Origin: Triops longicaudatus
Lineage: Eukaryota > Arthropoda > Branchiopoda > Notostraca > Triopsidae
NCBI GenBank assembly: GCA_022885665.1
Contig: JAGQDJ010000020.1
Span: forward strand, 248,001-312,000
Reading direction: 5' to 3'
DNA length: 64,000 nt
Shown: positions 24,385-36,123 of the stretch, in pieces
Numbering within the stretch: position 1 is the first letter of the stretch
How the letters are laid out: each line of letters opens with the position of its first letter
Program-made: the position numbers and the translations under genes
Notes under the pieces: generated by a model
The model's database searches: none
The model's input: the letters and a program-made list of their open reading frames with translations, nothing else
Told to the model about the DNA's origin: nothing

Positions 24385-24540
24385 ATGTGTAAAAAAGAGT
24401 TTATTACATTCTTCAGAACGCATGCCGCAATATCTGTTAATAGTGTAAAGGAGCAGAATATGGAAACATTTGCAAAGGAACGAAAAATTCTATTGGAAAA
24501 CTGGATCTGCTCAGAAGCTGACCCACTCATAGGTCGTTAA
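24385..24540 (+). CDS. possible 51-residue small protein
   Basis: ATG to TAA frame of 51 residues, rich in Lys, Glu and Phe, with an amphipathic central part (KEQNMETFAKERKILLENW). The frame is also open upstream without an ATG, back to about 24307, reading Arg/Ser/Leu-rich residues that would suit a mitochondrial presequence. It is divergent from CEP78, whose start is 141 bp away. No family recognised; it could be chance. Confidence 0.22.
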   Translation: MCKKEFITFFRTHAAISVNSVKEQNMETFAKERKILLENWICSEADPLIGR

Positions 24541-24732
24541 TGCTTTAAACTTAATTAATTTATAATTTGTAAGCTCGGATCTATTCTTTAATTTAAATAA
24601 TAGATTGTTAAAAACTATTCCCTATTCAAACAGTTTTTAATTGCATTAGTTTTAGTTTCATTTAATAGTTCTTAAGCAAGGAATTAACAATAAATTGGTT
24701 GCCATGGTAACTAGCCCTGTATCAGCTCGAAA

Positions 24733-24775
24733 GCCAATTCAAAATACGCGCTCATTGGGAGAACGTTCTAGTTCT
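24733..24775 (+). promoter_or_regulatory. CCAAT boxes and heat-shock-element-like site
   Basis: CCAAT at 24734-24738, an inverted CCAAT (ATTGG) at 24754-24758, and AGAACGTTCT at 24760-24769, which is two head-to-head nGAAn units as in heat shock elements, followed by degenerate TTC units. It lies about 250 bp upstream of an Hsp40 start codon, where heat-shock factor control would make sense. Confidence 0.45.
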
Positions 24776-25020
24776 TTCCATGCTCTTGTGCTAGACCTGC
24801 GTTGAAGCATTTTCTCGAGCATTTCTCTGGTCAATCTTCGTCCGTGTGTCAAAGCTGTTGGAAGTACTTGCCAGAATTGTTCTTTAACAAAGAAGTTACG
24901 TCGTAGTTTATACCTGTAGGTGTTTCTTTTGTACCCATATTTATTGAAATAAAAACTTAATTGTGTTTTTTCATTTTTTAAAAAACAGATTCCGGCTGTT
25001 CACATCCACTGCCAATCACC

Positions 25021-26633
25021 ATGGTCAAAGAGACAAAATACTACGATGTTTTGGGCGTTAATCCCCGCTGCAGTGCGGACGAACTCAAAAAAGCTTACCG
25101 TAAACTAGCCCTCAAATACCACCCAGACAAAAACCCCAACGAAGGCGAGAAATTCAAGCTCATTTCCCAGGCTTATGAAGTTCTTTCCAATCCGGAAAAA
25201 CGGCGGGTCTATGACGAAGGTGGTGAACAAGCCCTCAAAGAAGGTGGAGCAGGTGGTGGTGGCTCTTCTCCGATGGATATCTTCGATATGTTCTTCGGTG
25301 GTGGCCTTGGAGGTGGCCGAGGCCGCCGTGAACGAAAGTAAGCACACTTTCAAAAAGCCTTTCATTAAACTAACATATTTTCTCTCTTTTTCTAGAGGCA
25401 AAGATGTGATCCATCAATTAAGTGTCACACTAGAAGAATTGTACAACGGTTCAGTTCGCAAATTAGCTCTCCAGAAAAACGTCGTTTGCAGTAAATGTGA
25501 AGGTAAAGTCCACCTATAACGAAAACTAGTCGATGAAAACCTTCTATAATAAAATAAAAAATTTCAAATAAAAATAAAATGAAAGGGCATAACTAAAATA
25601 AAACATCGAATAAATTAAGAATTTTGAATTAAAAATTAAGTAAAAGCTGGAAATAGAATCTTTAATCACTGGTCTTCATTAGGTATCGGTGGCAAGAAAG
25701 GATCAGTGGAGAAATGCGGCACTTGCCGAGGTACAGGCATGCAAGTCCGGATTCAGCAATTGGGTCCAGGTTTAGTCCAGCAAATCCAGTCCATGTGTCG
25801 AGAGTGTGACGGACAAGGTGAACGCATTCCGCCCAAAGACGTCTGCAAGCAATGCACTGGTCGAAAGGTCGTCCGGGAGAAGAAATTGCTCGAGGTGCAT
25901 GTCGACAAAGGTATGTCAGATGGCCAAAAACTGACGTTCGCGGGAGAAGGCGACCAAGAACCTGGTTTAGAACCCGGTGATATTATCATCGTTCTGGATG
26001 AACAAGAACACCCCGTTTTCAAGTAATTTTCCTATCTTCACTTTAACTTCTCGTCTATATTTTTGTAACTTGCATTATTTGACCACTCCTTACTGTTTTT
26101 ATTTTTAATATTCTTATGTAGTGCATTTTTTTCTATTTTTGACGTATCTTCGAATTTTTATTATGTTTACTAATGCGTATATCCGTCACAGGCGTTCGGG
26201 TTCTGATCTGATCGTGAAGATGGAATTGGAATTGGTGGAAGCGTTGTGTGGTTTCCAGAAAGTGTTGAACACTTTGGACAAGCGTTCGTTGATTCTGACA
26301 AACTTGCCCGGCGAAGTCATTAAACCCGGTCAACTGAAATGCGTTTACAATGAAGGCATGCCGCACTACCGCAATCCGTTCGAAAAAGGACGTTTAATTC
26401 TCCAATTCTCTGTCAAGTTCCCCAAAAGTCTCCCCACCGAAATCATTCCTAATTTGGAAACACTATTGCCTTCCCGGCCGGACATCATGATTCCGGACCA
26501 AGGTGAAGACGTCGAGTTGATGGATTTCGATATGGAAGCCGAAAACAAACGTCAGCGAGCTCACTACCGAGAGGCTTATGAAGAAGACGAAGAAGGCCAT
26601 GGGCCACGAGGAGTCCAATGTGCAACACACTAA
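25021..26633 (+). CDS. DNAJA1: type I Hsp40 co-chaperone, DNAJA1-like
   Basis: Stimulates the ATPase of cytosolic Hsp70 and delivers unfolded clients. Exons 25021-25337, 25396-25502, 25683-26022 and 26192-26633, giving 401 residues (human DNAJA1 has 397). J domain at residues 6-68 with the HPD motif at 34-36 (KYHPDKNP). A Gly-rich linker contains GGAGGGGSSPMDIFDMFFGG. The zinc-finger region starts at C137 with CSKCEG, then CGTCRGTG, CRECDGQG and CKQCTGRK. Two substrate-binding barrels follow, and an acidic C-terminal region ends in CATH, a CaaX box for farnesylation. The choice between DNAJA1 and its close paralogue DNAJA4 is not possible in an invertebrate. A 5'UTR intron ends at 24988. AATAAA is at 26739, 106 bp after the stop. 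Confidence 0.97.
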
Positions 26634-27169
26634 ACTATCATCTACAGAAAAATTAAAAAAATTGTTTAATCCTGCAGCATTATTGTATGTCACTATTTCG
26701 ACTTCGTTGTTTGGAAATATGTACTCTTGCTTCCTTGTAATAAATCTTGTGTCTCACGTTTTTGGATTATAATCGCCGAGTTTAGATTTATATTCTATAT
26801 TGAAAAATGCTCTCACGGTATTATAAGAATAATATTAGCAAATGATTAGTATCTCATTACAATGTAACCGAAGTTCACCTTGTTATTGGACAGGATGTAA
26901 AATAACAGGCATTTTGAGGAACTGGCACGTTTTTCCAAGAGTGACACTGTATTTCTAAGACTAGAATCTTAGTCACGAACATGATTATTACGCTTTCTTT
27001 TTTTGCAGTAGATTTTTTGGTTCCCAAGCGTATAAATACAGCCATATTTACAATTTCCATCACAAGGAAGTAAGATTTGCTTTTAAGTTGGACATACACG
27101 GCACAGACAAGGAAGGTAAATGGAAGAGATGGAGGATGTTATTAAAGCTGCTCGCGAATTAAGGTGGTT
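26634..27169. other. 3' UTRs between convergent Hsp40 and LysM genes
   Basis: No further gene seen. Contains the AATAAA of the Hsp40 gene at 26739. The rest is AT-rich. Confidence 0.5.
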
Positions 27170-29356
27170 TCAAAGCTCGAACATTTCGTCCTGCTTTTGC
27201 TCTAATCTCTGCAATGAAGACCACACCTTCTTCCCAGTAAGGGTAACGTAAGGATCACCGTTGGAAGTGGCGCCGAATTCGGTCGTTTGGTAAGAGCTTC
27301 GAGCTACCGAATTGGGTTTCAACCGTGAAGACTGAGATCGACGTAAAGGAGCACCGGAATATGCGTCGCCGAACATAGGATGCTTTAAAATTAAGCTGCA
27401 AAAACAGAAGTAACAATTAGAGTCGTTTAAATGTGAAATTTGACAATAATGACAGTGAAGTAGCTTCAATGCTAAAATAACTTTTAAAACTTATTTTAAA
27501 TCACAACGTAAATTCAGGCTGCTATTTAAAAGAGAAGAAATCAAGTGGTGGAAACTATGCAAAGAATGAAACTTAACGAAGAAATATTCGATTTCAACAG
27601 AATTCGAAACCACACATTATACGCTTAAGGTATTTAACATTCTTTGTTGGAACATTGGAAGTTTCTGGTGTAGTGAGCAAATCGTGGACTTGAGGTCGTT
27701 GGCCTGCCTCTTGACCTTATCTATCCCTAAGCAGTATTCCTTTTTTGAGGTCATGAAACTTTAGATTCCCCGATTTGTAATAGTTAACGGTACCATTTCT
27801 TTTGCGTTACGTAACGTTGGTTCTTTTTTTTTAATTTCAGAATTCTTTAACTGCTGCGTTAATCATGCCTATTTTCATTCTTGTACCTTCCTGGTTAATA
27901 CAGAAGCGAATGTTCTTTTTGTTCCAACCGTTGGAAACTTAGTAGAACTCCAGTTTCGTCAACCGGTCGAGCTGAAGTGTCGTTGGCAAGTTGGATAACT
28001 TATAAAATCCGATGCACGTACTTCAGTGCGTTGGAAATATTTTCAGAAAATTCCAATTCAGAAAAACAAACGAAAACTAATTGCATTTTAAACTTTCTTT
28101 ATATTTTGCTCGCTTCCTTTAAACTATCGTAAGGAATCTCATGCAATCTGTAAGTGCTTCAAAATCAAGATTCTGTTGACCATTTTTTTTTGTCAAGCCG
28201 GTACACAGAAATGGAACTCTAGTGTAGAATGTAATAATGAAGATTATATAAGGCTTAAACTAAAAAACGTTGTATATATTGTAAGATCACCCGCAATGCC
28301 ATTGCGTACAGAGCTGCCAGAGTTCGGACTACAAAACTGGCTTAACAAAGAGAGATAAGGATTGACTTTCGCTTGACAAGGTAGATCATTGAAAGTAGAT
28401 TTGCTTTGAAGTAAAACTTGGGACGAGAAGACACAGTTTTGTTATGACTGGCTTAGAAATGACTCGGATCAGATTTCCCTCCAAAAACTGTAATCTGACC
28501 TAAGGAAAATGCGGTTATTTTCAGTTACGTGACAATTCTCTTGTAGAAACATTTAATAAAACATTTTATGAAGGCATTTAAGCTACGCTCATGCCTCTGA
28601 ATTTTATTATTTTTTTTAAAAAAAAACATACTGTATCGGAGGGGAAATAGCATACGCCTTTAACTATACCTACTGTCGTGGAGCTTTTCAGCTGCAATTT
28701 TGCTTTTTGCAATATTTGAGTCCATGCGCCCTAAAAAATCTCCTAAATCAGGTTCCAAGTCGTTGCTGCTCGTTTGGCACGAAGGTAAAGCCTTGTCCCG
28801 GCCCTCCAGAATGGACGAACTATGATTCGCAATATGCGTGGGTGATTCTTCTGACGAAACTGAAGAGACTGATGTCAAAGTTGTCTCTCCGTCTTCCCGG
28901 AAATCTTCTGACACCGGAATTTTGAGCGATTCCCTCAGGAAAAGGCTATCATTTGTCCATAAACGATTAAATCGTTTGATATGTTCCATCTGTTAAACAA
29001 AAGTAAAGTTAGTAATACTCTCAAGTAGCGTTACAATGTTTGCGGTTCTGCCAATTCACAACAATGAAACTGAGGAATAACTTTAATTGTTTTATTTATT
29101 TAATATTAATTTTCTTTGAACTTCAGAAGAGTGACAAAATTCAAACTTCACTTACTGTGGTTCCATAGCGTAAGGCTAGACCTTGCAAAGTATCACTCGG
29201 TTGAACTTTGTGTTCAACAACACGATTGGAAGGTTTCATTCCAGGTTGGTGCTGTGTTGTGCTACCGTATTTGCGAACTGACTTGGTTCCTGAGAGGAAA
29301 GCTAGACTGGCTGTTTCGTCCAGGTCGGAATCCGAAACTTTCCCCGCTTGGCTCAT
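27170..29356 (-). CDS. LYSMD2: LysM and putative peptidoglycan-binding domain-containing protein 1/2
   Basis: Three exons on the minus strand, 29356-29156, 28989-28670 and 27395-27170, in agreeing phase, encode 248 residues. One LysM domain spans about residues 48-90, starting VVEHKVQPSDTLQGLALRYG; it is split by intron 1 and continues with FNRLWTNDSLFLRESLKIPV, which is diagnostic for the LYSMD1/2 family. The rest is Ser/Thr-rich and low in complexity, with a C-terminal helical end (SLQRLEQKQDEMFEL). There is no signal peptide or membrane segment, so it is probably intracellular like vertebrate LYSMD1/2, whose role is poorly known. Intron 2 is about 1.27 kb (27396-28669) and shows nothing else. 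The assignment to LYSMD2 rather than LYSMD1 is uncertain. Confidence 0.9.
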
Positions 29357-29969
29357 TGCGTCGAAACTCCCAGGTCACAAGACTTTTTGTTGTTGTGTAT
29401 TCCGGTCTCGGTGGATTTGTTTATTCCCATTTCCCAGCTCCCTCTCAGAGCTTCTAAGCCACACCCTCCGAAATCCCCGTTGCCTATTTTACAGCTTTTC
29501 TGATAAAATCAACTAGTGGCTTACGTTATTTTAAGACCTTATTTAACAAATGAGATTACAGTAAGCCAAGTGTTCGAGTAACGTTGTATGTAATTGACAA
29601 ATGGGTCAATAGCAGGCTTATTCTCATTCGTATCCACGAGTAACCCCTTCAGCACGTGACGCAACGCGTTTAACACATCTCAATGACTTTTCACCGAAAG
29701 TAAAAAACAAAACTATCGTAAACGTGATGAAATTTCTTCTCTGCCGAACTATTTCAAAATGTTTAGTCTCCATGGTACGAAATAAGTTTTTTTTTTTGGT
29801 AGCCGAAATTCACGCTTGCGGTAAACAGGCATTTAATAAGTTCTATAGTGAAAACAAAGCTTGTTAACTACAACATCATGTATTTGCATGTCCGTTTACA
29901 ACACTTCACAAACATATAAAAATCTTTGTCGCTTATCACCGTCATTGTACTTTGATCGCAAGAAAATCA
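29357..29969. other. intergenic region between LYSMD and the transposase-derived gene
   Basis: About 610 bp; 5' flank of the LysM gene and 3' flank of the gene ending at 29970 (both minus strand). No gene or clear element seen. Confidence 0.5.
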
Positions 29970-32900
29970 TTACTGCTGTAATTCAGTTTCCGATAGCTCG
30001 TGCAAAGAGTCCGACGTACTTTGGATCAAATGCTGCCCAACCAGTTGAAGATGTGGAAATTGGGTCAACTCAATTATATCTTGTTCAAAACACGTCACTA
30101 AATGTGAACGTACGTCTTGGAATAAACAATTGGATGGATCCGCAGATCTCGCGAGCATTTCGGCACACGCGATTGCAATCGGCCCCGTTTCCGCTTCGCA
30201 TTGGTGCTTGACAATAGGTAAATACTCGATTTGGAGAATACTGTTTTTTCCAAGCTTCCAACCTTTCAACAATGCCATGATGGACGTCACCACTTGTTTG
30301 GTAGGTTTGCCATTGACATTGAGACTATCGCAGACAACAATGGTCGTAGGATGCGAAAGTGTGTTTGAAATGCACGCCCAATTACTGTTACCCGTATATA
30401 GAATTTGCACAAAATGCTTTCCGTCAGGTATCGGCGTAAAATGACTACTATTATCTTCATCCGTGTGGCTAACTGGACACGGGTTCTGAAAGCCGTGCAG
30501 ATGTGGATACTTTGCTTGCAGGATTTGCATGGCAAACTGAATTTCCTCGCTTTTCAAAACGTCGCCGGAGGCAATTCGATTTTTCGCGTCCATAGTGAGA
30601 CTCCAATTGTTGAAATGCATCCAAACTGGTGGACTGGTCATGATTTCCACCCCCACCGACTTGATAGTCCTGAAATTCTCAAAATTCAGATATTAAGAAT
30701 ACAATAAAAAAAATTAGGAAAAAATATAAGAAATAAATTAAGAAAAAAAATACAAGATAAAACTATAAAACTTTTATTTGGGGCGATAGAGGCAATAATA
30801 TATTTTTAAAGTTGTTGTTGAAAACTTTACTTGGAAGAAAATTTTCATGACTAATATAAAATTCCAATGTTTACGAGTGCTTACTTTCCTTGGGCGTCTC
30901 TGACAACAGATTGGGGTTGAATGCATTGTTTCTTCGCTGGGGGCGTGTTTGGCACAGTTTTTGTTTTGTTTACGGTAACTTCGGCTTGTAACAAAGTATT
31001 TCCATTTCCTAATTGGCGCTCCACGGCGCTAGAAACGTCTTCATTAGGTGCATTATTGCTTCTATTTCCAGTTGACTTTTTCGATATCTTGGGTTCACAC
31101 GATACCCCGATGGCTAGCTTGGCAGCGATTACGTGTGAGCACTTTTCTATACCTACAAATTAAAAAATACATATTACCGTAAACCGAAGTTACTCGAAAT
31201 AAAATTTTTGAATTTAAAAAAAAAACAAGCAGAAATGAAAAATAACCGAAAAAAATAAGAAAAAAAGGATTATAATGGGGGAAAAAAGCTTAAAACGTTT
31301 TCAAAGTACGCGGCATTTTAGTACAAATCCGCGTTAGACGAGTCTTCTTATAGAAAAGTGCATTAAAGCTGAACCGCGTAAAAGAAGGATTGATACTTCC
31401 TGAAGTTTAATTCACGAAAAAAAAATCGCTTGAAGTGTTTTATACGGTTAAATATTGAAAACTGTAATTTTTAGAGAAAAATAAATACGTTAGAAATTCT
31501 TAAAGGTTCTTTTACCTGGACAAGTGCACGTGACTGTAGGAAATAGCGTCACTACGTGAATAGCGTCGACATCATGAACGGTAAACGTCCTCGTTTTGGT
31601 GTCAAGATGTATCAAACCCTCGTCAATGAATAATTTTGCTTGTTCATTCATCGTTAATTCTTTGTTGACACATTTTAACCGCCCAAAAAATTTACTCTAA
31701 ATAAAAAATGCAATTAGTCTAAAATTCGCCCATAATTTACTACTCCCTTAATTTTTAATATTTTTATTCACTAATTTCATTGTTGTTTACGTTTGAAGAA
31801 TTTTATAACAGATTTGAGATTTAGGAAAAATGATATGATTATTTTCAATTTTTCATTTTTTTTAAAAAAAACTTCCGTTTATTTACCTCTGATGTACTTC
31901 GAACGTTTTCGACCAGAGTATCAATATTCGGCGCCGCTTCAAAAAGAAAAGCTTCTCCATTATCGTATTTCTTCGCTTCCGAAGGAATAAGCCGATAAGT
32001 GCCGATACCGTACCTTCCTCGCTTTACTTCGACAATAAAGTATTCCGCCACGCGGTACAAGACCATTACCAGGCTATCGGCTGGTATGTCCTCCCACTGT
32101 TGCAATTTCTGCATAATTTGGTGCCACGCTGGTGGACACTTTAATACAGTCGCTTCCATGTCTCGTTTCAGCGTCGCCCACCGGCCAATACTTTCCACTT
32201 CAGGCTGGATTTCTTTCGCATAATACGCCAGAAACCCGGCGTGCCAGCTTTTAACAATCTCCTCCGCCTTTGCTTTATACTCTTCCACCGTTTTGCTGGC
32301 AAACAGCCTCCACAAGCTATCAACATAGAAATTATCTTCGCTGGAAGTGACTTGCAATTCTTTGAGTTTCTTATTCGCTTCTTTGAAAATACTCGGCCAA
32401 CGGTAGAACTTAGGACAGTTGGGCAGTGTTGCCTGGAACGTTTGGCACACAATTTCATCCCAGTCTATAACGAAATAGTGCAGCGAGTCCCTCTGGTCCA
32501 AAAACGGGAAAAGCTGCACCGTTTCCAGCCAAAAATGTTCAAAACTTCTGCGACAGTTTTTCCGGTCACGGAGCATGAAAAGCAGCGGCAAGTCTGGTTT
32601 ATCCGTAAACTCGTTCTCGCGGAAGAAGAGAACCGATAGGTAAAAAGATCTGAAGTTAATACTGGCGTCTAGTGACAAACAGGCCGGTGGTAGTGTACGG
32701 TTAGCCGCCATTTCAGTGAAAACGTCCACCAGCGCCGGTAAACGCGCTATTACCACGAAACCGGACCTTTCTTCCGACTCTTGGTGAATTTCTTTATGGA
32801 AGGATAAAACACTAATGAAGTCTACTTCCTGCATCGTTGTGCGCAAATTGCGCACCACTTGGTCTGAGAACTGAATTCGCGCACGCGCATTTTTCTGCGC

Positions 32901-33660
32901 AGCTTCGACGACGCTCGAGGGGACAGTGCGCTTGGGCGGGGCTGCTGGGTGACGGGGAGGAGGCTTGGGCTTGGGGCAACCGTTGGCGTTCTCTAACAGC
33001 TTCAGGGGGCGTCGCCGTGAGCTGCGCATGACGTGTTTGGTTGCTTTGCACGCGTCACCAACGTACTGGATGAGAACGTATTCTGGCTTGTCGCTACGCG
33101 TGAAGGCGCAACGACGGAAATCGGCCGTTGGCTTGTTGTACTTGTCCACAGCGTGGAAGTAACGCGACTGAACGACGACAGAGTGAATGTCCATCTTCTT
33201 ACCGCCACCTTGCCGCCATCGGTAGCCATCTAACCGCCAACCTATGAAACAATTGTCGATGAAATTTTTTCCTTATAAGAATCCAAGTGAAAATGAATTA
33301 AATATGGTTAACTACTTTGTTTAAAATCTATTAATTATATTCTGCAAAATTAATAATATGTAAATAAGTTAAAATAAATTCCAAATTTGTATTCTGTCGT
33401 GTAAAACGAAAAAAATCGGTATTATTTAACTTGCTATTTTCTTATTGAAGTATTACTTGCAAAGAAATTGCAACTCAAGACGTGCAGAATTATATTGAAA
33501 ATGGCTAACCTTCCTTTTCGCTTTCACGGTCGGAATGATAAATGTACCAAAAGCCTTCTTTCGGCTTAACGACAGGCGTGTGACGGATTTTTGCAATTGT
33601 GCTCCCGCATCCCAATTTCTGATACACTTCTTCCGATCCAAAGAATGCATTCGTGTCCAT
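29970..33660 (-). CDS. MULE-transposase / SWIM zinc finger / Ulp1-like fusion protein
   Basis: Five exons, 33660-33510, 33241-31887, 31696-31516, 31152-30885 and 30669-29970, join in phase to 884 residues with no stop or frameshift. Residues about 40-110 (KEGFWYIYHSDRESEKEGW, DGYRWRQ, then DFRRCAF and YVLIQYVGD) resemble the CG-1-like DNA-binding front of transposon-derived proteins. Residues about 237-400 resemble a MULE-type DDE domain: LDASINF (D242), IDWDE (D310), then LPNCPKFYRW and Leu/Lys-rich helices. C559-x-C561...C567-x-H569 (CTCPG, KCSH) is a SWIM zinc finger. Residues 652-884 resemble a Ulp1/C48 cysteine protease (FVQILYTGNSNWACIS, VVCDSLN, QCEAETGPIAIACA), but the usual His before Trp is Asn and the Cys of DCG is Thr. 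It could be a domesticated transposase or an element still mobile elsewhere. No terminal inverted repeats were seen. Confidence 0.8.
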
Positions 33661-34216
33661 TTTCCTCAAAAAGTACCCCTTTCAGAATCCCATTTGGCGA
33701 TTTAATGCTTTTGACACATGTTTCTTCTGTTTGTTTTGCTTTCTACGACACGCCTACTGCTACAACACGGACACCGTGGCTAGAGGCGTTTTCCCTCCTT
33801 TATGTTGCCAAATTCTGACCTCGAATACCATCTTTTACCATTAGTGGATAGAATTTGGTAGAAAAAAAAAACGGTAAAGTATCCAAGGCACTGCCAATTC
33901 AAGTCTTGTAATCGCTCCGAATGCTATCGCTTCCGTGGTCGTGCTCGATAGTATCGTCGATATCAGCATTCGTGGCACTGAACAATATAAACAAACCGTA
34001 ATCAAGGCTTGAAAAACCTTAAATTACTTGTAGTATTGTGGCCGTAAATTAGATACAGGTGTGCGTCGGACAGTGCAAGAAAGAACTGACCCTTTTTGTA
34101 CCAACCAGAACAATTCTTCCTTTATCAAAAGGAATTTTCTTTGTTGCCAAAGTCTGCGATTGCTGTTCGGAGAGTTTTTCGGACTTTTTCACTGCAGCAG
34201 GGTTTTTCGGTGAAAA
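33661..34216. promoter_or_regulatory. shared 556-bp divergent promoter region
   Basis: Lies between the start codons of the transposase-derived gene (minus) and dymeclin (plus). No TATA box is obvious. Palindromic words such as ATCGATATC-like clusters occur near 33950-33965 (GATAGTATCGTCGATATC). Confidence 0.4.
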
Positions 34217-36084
34217 ATGGGAGCAAATTGTACCTCGTTTGCGGATGTTGGTACTAACGAATACCTTCAAAAGTTTTGCAGCCCAACCGGTTTCACTGTT
34301 AACGACCCTATTTGGAATCAGTTGCTCTCGTTATCGTGTCCTTTGCCAAGAAGCAGGTATTACATAAAATCTTTCAAATATTCGTCTCTTTACAGTGCTA
34401 CATTAATATAACTAGTTAAATTGTGTCGTAAATCTCTTCTGTTAGATACAAAAAATTTCTATATTATTTACATAGCAGTGTAGAAAATGATTATTTTATC
34501 AATTATTTAATTTATTTTTTATTTTTCAGCGAAGATAACAAGCAGTTACTAGAAAACACAGCCGAGTTATTCCAAGCATTAAGAGCTAACAACCCTATTA
34601 CGGGCAACCTGAGTGCCTTGTTGCGCGTGTTTTTGATGCGTTCAGTGGAACTCAAAGCTTCAGCACAATTTGACGAGTAAATTGCACTTCCAAAAATAGT
34701 CTAAAATTATTTTTAAAATATTGTTTTCTTTGTCAAACTCTTTACCTTCTTTTGCAGCAGCATTTTCCTTTGGCAAAGTCGGAACGCATTGTTTCTCCTC
34801 CGGATCGCCTTTACGCATTATTTCCACTGCTCGAAAGAAGAAGAATTGGTCAGACAATGCAAAATTAGACCTTTGGCCGCCGAAGGTACCTACAAACTTA
34901 GATTAAATTCTACCAAAAAAAAGCTAATGGGAAAAATAAAAAAAAATCGCAACGAAAATGTATATGCATTATGCGACATAATTTAACGCGTTTTTCTGTA
35001 TTCAGGAGAAACTGAAGATGAGCTTTCGAACCAAAGTCCGCTTGAAATCCTCGTAGTACGAGTTGTCGAGCTTCTGGTGGATGTTCCCTTACAGTAAAAC
35101 TAATTTTAGTTAATTTCAAATCTTTTTCGTAAGTTATTTTTCATCTAAAATATTTTTTTTTTCTTGCGTCAGGGATTCGTCGTACAGTTTGCATAGAGAA
35201 GCCATAAACGTGCTTTTAATGTTGTTGTCCTGCCCTTTAGCGAGTGAAAGAGCTAATAGCTCTGCAGTTTACAAGTAATTCAACCTCTTTTCGGTTTTTA
35301 GAGCTGGTTAATATTTATGTTTTGGAATTTGCAGGTGCCTTATGGTCGGAAGAGGTGCAATTCACGCAGGACTACTCACGAAAACTTTGTTAACCATCTT
35401 TGTTGACAACGTGCCTCCACCGAAAGAAGACAGCGGTGGAAGTTTGGTTTTAGGTTTAGCTTGTGAGTTTTCTTTTTCTGTTTTCTATTGAATTTCTGCA
35501 GTAGTTTTATAATATTGCGTTATTAAATTTAATTATTTATTTACCAAGGATACCAGCTTACTTAGTTCGCTAATTTCTTTAACTATATTCCAGTGATATT
35601 ATTGAACATGTATACCATTTTTAATATTTTTAGTTTATTTTCAGTTACATTGGTTCAGTTTTTGCTGTAGGCGTTCGTCAATTTCCTATTATAAGATTTT
35701 TAACAATTTTAATAATTTTTTATTATTTTAGTAGTTTCAGTAATTCATTTATGTTTCATTCTAATGTAACTTATCCTGTAAGTGTATGTAATTCTCTAAT
35801 TATTTGATTGTATATTGAATTATGTGTTCGATTTCGTTTTTGTAGCTGGAATATGGAATATTCTGTCGCGAAGTCCGAAGCACGAAGATCCAAGATTAGA
35901 AATAGCACCGCAAGCGCTTTTGCTTCTTTTGGTTTTGAGCAATCATTGTACAACGGACCCGAATCTTGTCAATCCATACAGACAAGCATTGTTGTCTTTC
36001 ACAGATTCAAAAGGTAAAATCTCCGAAAGCGCCGATTCTTTAAATATTCTTTCAGTTTTTAATTCACATTATATTTTATTAACC

Positions 36085-36123
<39 letters not shown>

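Larger units (their letters stand above)
24244..25020. other. intergenic region between CEP78 and the Hsp40 gene
   Basis: Holds a 51-codon plus-strand open frame (24385-24540), the HSE/CCAAT elements and the non-coding 5' exon of the DNAJA gene. A splice acceptor at 24987-24988 (AAAAAACAG) precedes the ATG by 32 bp. Confidence 0.6.

Noticed and set aside
32241..32639. 132-codon plus-strand frame
   Set aside because: Antisense to the transposase-derived exon, which has clear domain matches.
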